DNA of 43,702 nucleotides from Methanoculleus sediminis (lineage in GTDB: Archaea > Halobacteriota > Methanomicrobia > Methanomicrobiales > Methanoculleaceae), in NCBI RefSeq assembly GCF_001017125.1, contig NZ_JXOJ01000008.1:1-43702 (forward strand), in the 5' to 3' direction. This document shows positions 33,644 through 41,511 of this stretch, piece after piece; position 1 is the stretch's first letter, and every line of letters begins with the position of its first letter. Position numbers and translations under genes: made by a program. The notes under the pieces are model-generated. The model had not been told where the DNA came from and ran no database searches. It was given only the letters and a program-made list of their open reading frames with translations.

Positions 33644-35594
33644 CGAAGAGGGATATCGGAAGCTGTTTGTTGAGGAATCACGGGAGAACCACGAGAACAT
33701 CGTGAACAATCTTCTTGCTCTTGAGAACGGCGATGACCAGCAGGCAGCTATCGATGAGATCTTCCGGTCCGCGCATACGCTCAAGGGGATGTCCGCATCG
33801 ATGGGCTTTGATGCGATGGAACACCTCTGTCACTCGATGGAAGACGTATTCTCGCTCATCCGCAGCGGCCGGCGCGAGGTGACCGCGACGCTCACCGACC
33901 TTCTGCTCACCTGTACCGACGCCATTGAGGCGATGCTGGATGCCATCGAAGCAGGAGAAACGCCGTCCGGGGAGCAGTCCGCAAGTCTGGTGCAGGAGCT
34001 TCAGGCATTTGCCGAAGAAGAGGAGGGGAGCGCGCAGGAGACACCTCCCGCTGCGGCGGCTTCCGCCGGGGTCCCTCCCGAACAGGCAGAAGAAGCCGAA
34101 GAACGCCCGCTGTATACGTTAACGGTCGGCGTCGACCCGTCCAGCACCATGAAGGACGTCCGGGCGATGCTGCTCCTGCAGAACCTGGAAGAGATCGGGA
34201 CGATCCACTCGACGACCCCCTCGCGGGAACTCCTTGAGGACGGAAAGTTCGACGGGCCGTTCGAGATTCTCATCGAGAGCGAGGCCGGGGAGGATGCGCT
34301 CAGGACAATCGCATCCGGTACGGAACTCTCGCTCCTTGCCCTCTCCACACCGCAGTCGCTGCCGGCAGCGAGCGAGGAGGTTCGAGCGCCAGAACCAGCC
34401 CCCTCCGAACCGCAGATCCCGCCGCCGCAGGTTCAGCGGGCGGCGAAAACCGAGAAGAGCCGCGAGATCAAGAATATCCGCGTCGACATCCAGCGGCTCG
34501 ACCGGATGATGAACCTGGTGGAGGATCTGGTCATCAACCGCGGACGGCTCGAGCAGATCGCGAAGAAGCATGGCATCAAGGAGTTCGACGAGGCGCTCTC
34601 CATGGTCGGCCGTTCGGTCTCCGACCTTCAGAACCTCATGATGGGGATCCGGATGATGCCGCTCGAGCGCATCTTCAACCGCCTTCCCCGGGTCGTGCGG
34701 GACGTTGCAAACCACGACGGGAAGGAGGTCGAGTTCTCCATCGAGGGCGGCGAGACCGAACTCGATCGGAGCATGATGGACGGGCTCTCCGACCCGCTCC
34801 TGCACATCATCAGGAACGCCGTGAACCACGGCATCGAGACGCCGGAGATCCGAAACGCCAGCGGTAAATCTCCGAAAGGGTCTCTGCGGCTGACGGCAAG
34901 GAGGGACAAGGACAACGTCATCATCGAGATCGAGGACGACGGTGCCGGCATCGATCCCGAGAGACTCCGGAAGAAGGGCGTTGAGAAAGGCCTCATGACA
35001 CCGGAGGCGGCAGCAAACGCAACGAAAGACGAACTGGTCGGACTGCTCTTCGAGCCCGGGTTCAGCACGGCCGAGACGATCACCGACATCAGCGGCAGGG
35101 GCGTCGGGCTCGATGTGGTCAAGAAGACGATCGAATCGCTCAAAGGATCGATCAAGGTCGAGACGGAGGTCGGCAGGGGAACGAAGTTCGAGCTGGTGCT
35201 CCCCCCGACCATGGCGATCATCGATGTCATGATGGTGCACATCAACGGCATGCGGTGCGCCATCCCGGTCAGCAACGTCGTCGAGGTGGCGCAGACGAGA
35301 CTGGAAGCCATCCACCGGATCGGCAACAGCGAGGCGATCCTGCTCCGCGACCAGACCCTTCCGATGCACCGCCTGGACGATATGTTCGGCCGGGCGGAGA
35401 AGAGCGACACGCTGGTCGTGCTGCAGAACGACGGCAGGAGATGCTGTATCGTCGTCGATTCCGTCGACGGCCAGCAGGAAGTGGTGGTGAAACCGCTTTC
35501 CAGCATTGCAGGCAACTGCCGCGGGATCAGCGGGATCACCATCCCCGGAGACGGCGATGTCGTGCCGGTACTCGACGTAAATACAATGATTTAG
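33636..35594 (+). CDS. cheA: Chemotaxis histidine kinase CheA
   Basis: 652 residues with the full domain order: P1 Hpt (H47 in SAHTLKGM), an acidic linker, a P2-like alpha/beta module (about 164-237), P3 dimerisation helices (VDIQRLDRMMNLVEDLVINR), the P4 ATPase (N box HIIRNAVNHG, G1 box EDDGAGID, G2 region ISGRGVGLDVV) and the P5 CheW-like domain. It autophosphorylates under receptor control and feeds CheY and CheB. It overlaps cheB by eight bases. Confidence 0.97.
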   Translation: MFDEEGYRKLFVEESRENHENIVNNLLALENGDDQQAAIDEIFRSAHTLKGMSASMGFDAMEHLCHSMEDVFSLIRSGRREVTATLTDLLLTCTDAIEAMLDAIEAGETPSGEQSASLVQELQAFAEEEEGSAQETPPAAAASAGVPPEQAEEAEERPLYTLTVGVDPSSTMKDVRAMLLLQNLEEIGTIHSTTPSRELLEDGKFDGPFEILIESEAGEDALRTIASGTELSLLALSTPQSLPAASEEVRAPEPAPSEPQIPPPQVQRAAKTEKSREIKNIRVDIQRLDRMMNLVEDLVINRGRLEQIAKKHGIKEFDEALSMVGRSVSDLQNLMMGIRMMPLERIFNRLPRVVRDVANHDGKEVEFSIEGGETELDRSMMDGLSDPLLHIIRNAVNHGIETPEIRNASGKSPKGSLRLTARRDKDNVIIEIEDDGAGIDPERLRKKGVEKGLMTPEAAANATKDELVGLLFEPGFSTAETITDISGRGVGLDVVKKTIESLKGSIKVETEVGRGTKFELVLPPTMAIIDVMMVHINGMRCAIPVSNVVEVAQTRLEAIHRIGNSEAILLRDQTLPMHRLDDMFGRAEKSDTLVVLQNDGRRCCIVVDSVDGQQEVVVKPLSSIAGNCRGISGITIPGDGDVVPVLDVNTMI

Positions 35595-35606
35595 GAGAGA
35601 TTTTTC

Positions 35607-36221
35607 ATGGAACTGAATCCGTTTCAGAAGGACGCACTGGCAGAGTTTGGGAATATCGGTGCAGCACACGCGGCGACGACCCTGTCGCAGATGCTGATGA
35701 GCCCGATCGAGATGACGGTGCCTGAAGTGCTGGCCATCGATATCGCCGACCTGCACAACCACATCAGCAACGAGATCTCGGCCATGGTCGTCTTCCAGAT
35801 TCAGGGGGAGGTCGCGGACGGCGGGTATGTCGTCGTCAGCATGCCCCGGGAGACCGTCATCCAGCTGACCAACCAGATGCTCGGCACCACCGATACCGAT
35901 CGCGAGATCAACGAGATGGACCAGAGCGCTGCAATCGAGATCGGGAACATCATGATATCGGCGTTCCTTGATGCGACAGCCGAACTGCTGGGTATCGTCA
36001 TGCTGCCGTCTCCCCCGGCGCTGGCCATCGATATGGCGCATGCCGCCTTCGAGTCCATCGTCGCGCAGGTGGCCGGCGACGTGAACGACGTCCTGATCTT
36101 CAACACCGAGCTCACGAGCGAGGCGCCGCCTGTCTACGGGAGCATCTACATGCTCCCGAACGCCGAACTTACGCAGCAGCTCTTCCTCATGCTGGAACGG
36201 ATGATGGAACCGCTCTCATAA
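35607..36221 (+). CDS. cheC: CheY-P phosphatase CheC
   Basis: 204 residues with two CheC repeats, each carrying an E-x2-N type active-site helix (ALAEFGNIGAAHAATTLSQM and AAIEIGNIMISAFLDA). CheC dephosphorylates CheY-P and binds CheD, which raises its activity. GGAGAG precedes the ATG. It is followed 17 bases later by cheD, the usual partner arrangement in archaea and Gram-positive bacteria. Confidence 0.94.
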   Translation: MELNPFQKDALAEFGNIGAAHAATTLSQMLMSPIEMTVPEVLAIDIADLHNHISNEISAMVVFQIQGEVADGGYVVVSMPRETVIQLTNQMLGTTDTDREINEMDQSAAIEIGNIMISAFLDATAELLGIVMLPSPPALAIDMAHAAFESIVAQVAGDVNDVLIFNTELTSEAPPVYGSIYMLPNAELTQQLFLMLERMMEPLS

Positions 36222-36238
36222 CCAGCCTCCGGGGTACC

Positions 36239-36730
36239 ATGGAGAACAATTTTTTTGGCGAAGAGACGGCGATAATCCTGGGTCTGGGCGAACTCCGGGT
36301 CGGGAAGTGCCCGATGGGGACGATCGGGCTTGGTTCCTGCATCGCACTCATCCTGCACGACCAGAGGAGGTCCCTTGCGGGGCTCGCCCACATCATGCTC
36401 CCCGAAAGCCGGGGGGTGACCGATCGTCCCGGGAAGTTCGCAGATACTGCCATGTGCGCTCTCCTCGAAGAGATGGTGGAACTCGGAAGCACGAAATCCT
36501 CGATCACCGCAATCGTGGTCGGCGGTGCAAGCATGTTCGAGTTTTCGGCCAACTCCCTGAATATCGGCGAGCGAAACGCCGCTGTGGTGAAGGAACTGCT
36601 TCAGGAACAGGGCATCAGGATCGAACACGAGGAGACCGGCGGAAAGATCGGGCGATCCGTATACTACTGGCCGGAGGGGAAGGGACGCCTCATCATCAAG
36701 AGGGCGGACGGAACATGCATCGCGCTCTGA
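36239..36730 (+). CDS. cheD: Chemoreceptor glutamine deamidase CheD
   Basis: 163 residues. The papain-like active site is present: C34 (LGSCIALILHD) and H51 (GLAHIMLP), with the family's GGASMF further on. It deamidates receptor glutamines and stimulates CheC. The ATG at 36239 follows a GGGG-containing purine tract. Its end overlaps the next gene by 16 bases. Confidence 0.94.
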   Translation: MENNFFGEETAIILGLGELRVGKCPMGTIGLGSCIALILHDQRRSLAGLAHIMLPESRGVTDRPGKFADTAMCALLEEMVELGSTKSSITAIVVGGASMFEFSANSLNIGERNAAVVKELLQEQGIRIEHEETGGKIGRSVYYWPEGKGRLIIKRADGTCIAL

Positions 36731-37872
36731 TCCTCATTTTAGCCGCGGCATTCCTCTTCAGCCCCCCTGCATCGGCCCTGTACGTCGAGGTGCCCGATTA
36801 TCATTCGGGCATCGCGTCAGCCGGGGTGAAGGACGCAATCAACGGCCGGTATGGAGACGTCATCTTTGCAACCGACAGCGGTATCTCCGTGCACGCGGAG
36901 AACGGCACCTGGTATTCGGTCAACGCAAGGCATCCAAAAGAGACGGCGTATGGCCTGCTCGCACCCCTCGAGAACATGGTCACCGCGGTCGCGCTCGACG
37001 CAAAGGGGCACCTCTGGATCGGGTACCCGAACGGGTTACAGATCGGAGATGGGAAAGGATACCGCGCCATCCAGGATCTGGATTTCCTCAAGAACCTCAA
37101 CGTCAACTGCATTGAGCGGTGGGGGGACGAGATGTGGATCGCCACCGGGCGGGCGGGCCTCCACTGCTGCCACGACGACGACTGGACGTGGTACAAGCCG
37201 GCCGGTCCCGAAGGGCTCGGGTGCCACACCGTCGTGAGCATGGCGGTCGACGCTGCGAGCGATGCGCTCGTCATCGGATCGGAGAACGAAGGTATCCGGG
37301 TGCTCCGGAATCGGACGGGTGAGGTCCGCTTCGAGCGGGTCACCTATCGCGACGACACGCTTCGCGGGGTCTCGGAGGTGCGGGTCGATCCGTTCGGGGG
37401 GGTGTACCTCTTCAACCGCACGATGGTTCTCCATTACGCCCCCGATACCGGGGTTACAGAGGTCCTCGGTGCCGGAGACCTGAGCGCGTTCCCGGTCACG
37501 ATCAACGACGTCGCGGCGACACCGGAAGGGATGCTCTATATCGCATCCGATAACGGGATATACGGGTGGAATTCGTCGGCCGTTGCCCTGCATATCACGT
37601 CCGGAGACGGTATCCGCGCAAACGTCGTCAAGAAACTCTTTGTCGACGGCGACGGCCGGTGCTGGTTCGTCGTTGCCGGAAACGTGGGCTACATCCCGCC
37701 GAGGACGGAGCGGGCCACCCTTGATCTCTCCGCCGTCCCGGTGCCGACACCGGATGCAACGGAGACGCCACTGCCCCCGGCACCGGTGGAGACTCCCGAA
37801 GAGAGTGCCGGGCTGTTTGACGGGGTTTGGGCTTTCTTTGAGGGATTGATCGGCGCGGCGAGCGTCGGGTGA
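36715..37872 (+). CDS. Secreted beta-propeller protein at the end of the che operon
   Basis: 385 residues. A Sec signal peptide (LILILAAAFLFSPPASA, cut near residue 20) is followed by repeated segments of the two-component-regulator propeller type (DVIFATDSGISVHAENGTWY, GHLWIGYPNGLQIGDGKGY, EMWIATGRAGLHCC, GMLYIASDNGIYGWN). Then comes a Pro/Thr-rich linker (about 340-365) and a short amphipathic tail. It resembles the sensor part of hybrid kinases but has no kinase or TM domain. It overlaps cheD by 16 bases, so it is coupled to chemotaxis genes. A ligand-binding surface protein is my inference. Confidence 0.82.
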   Translation: MHRALILILAAAFLFSPPASALYVEVPDYHSGIASAGVKDAINGRYGDVIFATDSGISVHAENGTWYSVNARHPKETAYGLLAPLENMVTAVALDAKGHLWIGYPNGLQIGDGKGYRAIQDLDFLKNLNVNCIERWGDEMWIATGRAGLHCCHDDDWTWYKPAGPEGLGCHTVVSMAVDAASDALVIGSENEGIRVLRNRTGEVRFERVTYRDDTLRGVSEVRVDPFGGVYLFNRTMVLHYAPDTGVTEVLGAGDLSAFPVTINDVAATPEGMLYIASDNGIYGWNSSAVALHITSGDGIRANVVKKLFVDGDGRCWFVVAGNVGYIPPRTERATLDLSAVPVPTPDATETPLPPAPVETPEESAGLFDGVWAFFEGLIGAASVG

Positions 37873-37891
37873 ACGGGGCGTGAGAGTGCGA

Positions 37892-37930
37892 AACAGGGGA
37901 GGGGTCCCCGCTTTTCTTGATCCCCCTGTT
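37892..37930. terminator. Candidate bidirectional terminator between converging genes
   Basis: AACAGGGG at 37892-37899 pairs with CCCCTGTT at 37923-37930. Inside are GGGGTCCCC and a CTTTTCTT tract. It lies 20 bases after the propeller gene stop and within 150 bases of the ABCE1 gene end. Confidence 0.4.
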
Positions 37931-38072
37931 CCCGATCTCCACTATATCGGGCTTTCTCATCGTTCCGAGGTCTGACGAGTTCTTTCAGAAGAAGATCCGA
38001 AACCGTTGTGGACAGGCCCAGAATGCCTGTAACCCCGGAGTTCACGAAAAAGAAGGGATCCGCTGCCGCCGA

Positions 38073-39842
38073 CTACTTCGAGATCTCCGTGTAGTAATAC
38101 TCCCCGGCGGCGATCTGCTCCCGGTCGAGGAACGAGCCGGGCTTGTTGATCCGCGGCCTTCCGCTCTTGTCCCGCCGGAAGGTGATCCCGAGCGCCTCGA
38201 GGAACCGGTTCATGCCCGCCGCCATGTCGAACGGCCCGGCGGCTTTGCCGCGGATGCCCGGCTCGCCCTCGAAGACCAGGATGCGGTCGCTGATCATGTC
38301 GATGACGTAGATGTCGTGGTCGATCACGAGCGTGCTCGCGTCCCGCCCTTCGGCGTGCTTCCTGATCATCCTTGAGATCTTCACCCGCTGCTCGACGTCG
38401 AGGTGAGCGCTCGGCTCGTCCAGGATGTAGAGGTCGGCGTCGCGCGAGAGGCAGATCGCTATCGCCACGCGCTGGAGTTCGCCGCCCGAGAGCGTGTTTA
38501 TGGGTGCCTGGAGGAACTGCGCGAGGGAGAGAGGCTCCAGGATCTCGTGCTGGTAGTACGAGGTGTCGAACTTCGTCGTCGTCTGGCGGAGGACCTCCTC
38601 GACGGTCGCTTCCGTATCGCCTTTGAGGTACTGGGGCTTGTAGGAGATCCGCACCCGGGTGTCCATCGCCCCCGTATCGGGTTCGAGCACCCCGGCAAGG
38701 AGCCCGGCAAACGTGCTCTTCCCGATACCGTTCGCCCCGAGCACCCCGAGAACCTCGCCGCTCCGGATCTCCCCGCCGTCGACGGTGAGCGAGAACTGCG
38801 TAAAGCCTTTCGTCATCGCCGGGAACTCGAGCAGCACCTCCCGGTCCGCGTCGGACGCATGCGCCCGGGTATCGAACGTCACCGCGTACGTCCTGAACCG
38901 GACGTTCTCCTCCGGGAGGAAACCCTCCAGGTACTGGTTGATCCCCACCCGGACGCCTTTCGGGTGGGTGATGACGCCGAAGACCGCCGGTTCACCGTAG
39001 GCGATATGCACGGTATCGGCCAGCATGTCGAGGATGGCGAGGTCGTGCTCGACGATCACGACCGGCCGCTCCTGGGCGAGTTCCCGGATCAGGTTCGCGG
39101 CGGCCATCCGCTGGTAGACGTCGAGGTAGGGCGTGATCTCGTCGAGGAAGTAGAAGTCGGCGTCGCGCGAAAGACAGGCGGCGAGCGCCACTCGCTGGAG
39201 TTCGCCGCCGGAGAGGGTCGCGATAGGCCGGTCGATGACCGCCTTAAGCGTCAGCCGGTCGATGTAGTAGTCGAGTTTGCCGCGCTCGTCCGTCGTCCCA
39301 AGAAGGTCGCGCACCGACCCGGAGAAGACCTTCGGGATCTGGTCGATATACTGCGGTTTTACCGCGACCTTCACGTTCTTCTGCGAGAGGAGCTGGAGGT
39401 AGTCGAAGAGTTCGGTCCCCTGGTAGAGGTCGAGGACCTCCTTCCAGGAGACCTCTTCATCGGTCCTCCCCAGGTTCGGGACGAGCGTGCCCGAGAGGAT
39501 CTTCACCGACGTGCTTTTCCCGATACCGTTCGGACCGAGGATGCCCGTGACTTTCCCCTCGACGGGGATCGGGAGACCGTAGAGGACGAAGCCGTTCTGG
39601 CCGTAGCGGTGGATCGGCTGGTCGAGCTGTTCGGGGAGGTTGACGATGTCGAGCGCCTGGAAGGGGCACTTCTTCACGCAGATACCGCACCCGACACAGA
39701 GTTCTTCGGATATGATGGCCTTCTGGTCTTCGCCGATGACGACGGTCTCATCGCCGGTTCGGACACGGGGGCAGTAGAGGATGCACTCGGTGCCGCACTT
39801 GACGGGGTGACACCGATCACGGTGTACGACAGCAATACGCAT
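38073..39842 (-). CDS. abce1: Ribosome recycling ATPase ABCE1 (RNase L inhibitor homologue)
   Basis: 589 residues. The N-terminal cluster has the ABCE1-specific cysteines (C11, C16, C20, C24) and a ferredoxin-like CVGCGICVKKCPF. Two ABC domains follow, with Walker A GPNGIGKST and GANGIGKST, signatures LSGGELQRVA in both, and Walker B YFLDE and YILDEPSAHLD. With Pelota or aRF1 it splits ribosomes into subunits. It is six bases after the EMC6-like gene on the minus strand, and Pelota, its partner, is close by. Confidence 0.98.
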   Translation of the reverse strand: MRIAVVHRDRCHPVKCGTECILYCPRVRTGDETVVIGEDQKAIISEELCVGCGICVKKCPFQALDIVNLPEQLDQPIHRYGQNGFVLYGLPIPVEGKVTGILGPNGIGKSTSVKILSGTLVPNLGRTDEEVSWKEVLDLYQGTELFDYLQLLSQKNVKVAVKPQYIDQIPKVFSGSVRDLLGTTDERGKLDYYIDRLTLKAVIDRPIATLSGGELQRVALAACLSRDADFYFLDEITPYLDVYQRMAAANLIRELAQERPVVIVEHDLAILDMLADTVHIAYGEPAVFGVITHPKGVRVGINQYLEGFLPEENVRFRTYAVTFDTRAHASDADREVLLEFPAMTKGFTQFSLTVDGGEIRSGEVLGVLGANGIGKSTFAGLLAGVLEPDTGAMDTRVRISYKPQYLKGDTEATVEEVLRQTTTKFDTSYYQHEILEPLSLAQFLQAPINTLSGGELQRVAIAICLSRDADLYILDEPSAHLDVEQRVKISRMIRKHAEGRDASTLVIDHDIYVIDMISDRILVFEGEPGIRGKAAGPFDMAAGMNRFLEALGITFRRDKSGRPRINKPGSFLDREQIAAGEYYYTEISK

Positions 39843-39848
39843 GGGTGA

Positions 39849-40211
39849 TCACAGAACGGTGGTGGTCAGGAGGATCGTCCAGGTCATGAACCAGAGCGCG
39901 AACGTCATGAAACTCTGGTAGAACCAGTCCTTTCCGGTCAGGGCCATGTAGTCAACCCGGATGAGCATGAAGATGTGTTTCTGGAAAACGACGCCCGCCA
40001 TCAGGAGAAGGATGCCGATAATGGCGTTTTCCTGGAGCCCGCTCACCGGGTCGGGGGTGCCGGAGAGGTAGAACGAGAGTCCTCCGGCGAGGATGCCCAT
40101 AAAACAGGCTACAAGCGTCCGCTTTATCCGATTCCTGTGCTCGACCTGTTTCTCGGCACGGGTCCGCGGCCGTGTCTTTTCGACTTCTTCTGCTACCGCA
40201 TTATCGCTCAT
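39849..40211 (-). CDS. EMC6-like archaeal membrane protein
   Basis: 120 residues with three TM helices (about 32-50, 60-78, 98-118) after a charged N-terminal tail (EKTRPRTRAEKQVEHRNRIK). The small size, three-helix layout and C-terminal KDWFYQSFMTFALWFMTWTI fit archaeal homologues of EMC6, a core subunit of the eukaryotic membrane-protein insertase complex. The match is from memory of the family pattern and is moderate. It is cotranscribed with ABCE1. The ATG at 40211 is preferred to an in-frame upstream start without support. Confidence 0.65.
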   Translation of the reverse strand: MSDNAVAEEVEKTRPRTRAEKQVEHRNRIKRTLVACFMGILAGGLSFYLSGTPDPVSGLQENAIIGILLLMAGVVFQKHIFMLIRVDYMALTGKDWFYQSFMTFALWFMTWTILLTTTVL

Positions 40212-40336
40212 CGTGACACCAGTGTTGCGCCATTCCTGAAAGGGAGTCGCTTCGGGGCGGCGGCCCGGCGGGAGCAAACCGACTTCTGGCCACTTCCCGG
40301 GATTGACGGAATTATTACATTATAGGGCGTTCTCCG

Positions 40337-40347
40337 GTTATAAATGA
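40337..40347 (-). promoter_or_regulatory. Candidate TATA box for the EMC6-like/ABCE1 operon
   Basis: CATTTATAACC on the minus strand, about 130 bases before the ATG at 40211; a second box, CTATAATGTAATAATT, follows closely and may be an alternative. Confidence 0.45.
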
Positions 40348-40472
40348 TAGGTACCTGCGGCACGCCGGAACAGGGGCGGCGGCGGATCGGGACGATTTGC
40401 GGCCGCTCTCCACGCGCGGATACGGCAGGAGAGGTATGGGCATGCAGTGCGACATGCTCGGGACACATTCCC

Positions 40473-40479
40473 AAAAAAA
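40473..40479 (-). terminator. T-run terminator after the Pelota gene
   Basis: Seven T on the minus strand within 13 bases of the Pelota stop at 40486. Confidence 0.5.
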
Positions 40480-40485
40480 CCGGTC

Positions 40486-41511
40486 TCACTCAATCTTATA
40501 CCGCAGAAGCGCCGCGGCGCCGCCGATGGCATCAAGCCGCTCCCCGGGCTCGAACTCGGTGCTCAGCACCACGACCGCTGCGTTGACGCGCTCGGCCTGC
40601 TCGATGACGCCCGTAGCCTCATCGTCACGGAGCAGGGTGTCGGCGACCAGCACCGTCTCCGCCGCCCCGTAGGCAACCGCTCTCTGGACTTCGTCGATAC
40701 CGTAGACGACGGCGCCCTCGGTCGCGATCCGGAGCAGGACCTCGTCCATCAGCGCGACCTCCCGTGCAAGGTGCAGGTCGCCGAGCAGCCGGTCAAGGAT
40801 CCCCTGCCCGATGACTTCCTGCACGGCGCCCCGTCCGATGCGCCGGGTCTCGACGGCGACCATCCGGCCGGCGAGGTCGGGGGCACGGGCCTTCACGTAC
40901 TCCGCGAACTCGTCCTTCACGAACCCCGGGCCCGCGACGACGAGAGGGCCGGTGACCGCGGCGACCGCCTCAAGCGTCTTCTCAAAGAGCGCCGACCGGG
41001 TGCCGGTCTCGGCACCCTTGCTGCTCCCGATCGTGATGGTCGTCACCCACTCCGGGCCGAACTGGCGCAGCCGGTAGACCTGCGCCTCCCCCTCCTCGAC
41101 GCTCACGACGTGAACCACGCCGTATGCGGAGGCATCGACGGCACGCCGGATCCGTTCGCAGTCGACGGCCCGCCAGCGTTTGACGACCGAGATCTCGAAC
41201 CCGGCATCGACGTTCAGGGTGTGGTGTGCAGAGACATCCACCCCGCTCTCGATGACGCCGGCGATCCGGAGACGGTTCGTGTGCTGGTGGAACTCCACCT
41301 TCTCGACCCGGATCCCGAGCCGCACCGGCCGCTTCTCGACCTTCTCCGGCCGGAGTTTGTCGGTCGCCGCCTCCACGCTCCGGAAGGTCGTCGCAAAGAC
41401 GAGATCCCCCGGCCCGACCAGGTGGGAGAGGTGCCAGAGGTCGTCGAGCGTCTCCGGGAAGAGACGTATCTCGCCGAACTGCCTCTTCATCTCCCGGACT
41501 TCGGCCTTCAT
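40486..41511 (-). CDS. pelA: Pelota (ribosome rescue factor)
   Basis: 341 residues with the eRF1-like architecture: an N-terminal Sm-like domain (to about 125, ending VSAHHTLNV), a central domain (VVHVVSVEEGEAQVYRL) without the GGQ motif of release factors, and a C-terminal domain (IATEGAVVYGIDEVQRAVAYG, ETVLVADTLL). It enters stalled ribosomes with aEF1A and then recruits ABCE1. The ATG overlaps the RqcH stop by four bases, so the two rescue factors are translationally coupled. Confidence 0.96.
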   Translation of the reverse strand: MKAEVREMKRQFGEIRLFPETLDDLWHLSHLVGPGDLVFATTFRSVEAATDKLRPEKVEKRPVRLGIRVEKVEFHQHTNRLRIAGVIESGVDVSAHHTLNVDAGFEISVVKRWRAVDCERIRRAVDASAYGVVHVVSVEEGEAQVYRLRQFGPEWVTTITIGSSKGAETGTRSALFEKTLEAVAAVTGPLVVAGPGFVKDEFAEYVKARAPDLAGRMVAVETRRIGRGAVQEVIGQGILDRLLGDLHLAREVALMDEVLLRIATEGAVVYGIDEVQRAVAYGAAETVLVADTLLRDDEATGVIEQAERVNAAVVVLSTEFEPGERLDAIGGAAALLRYKIE

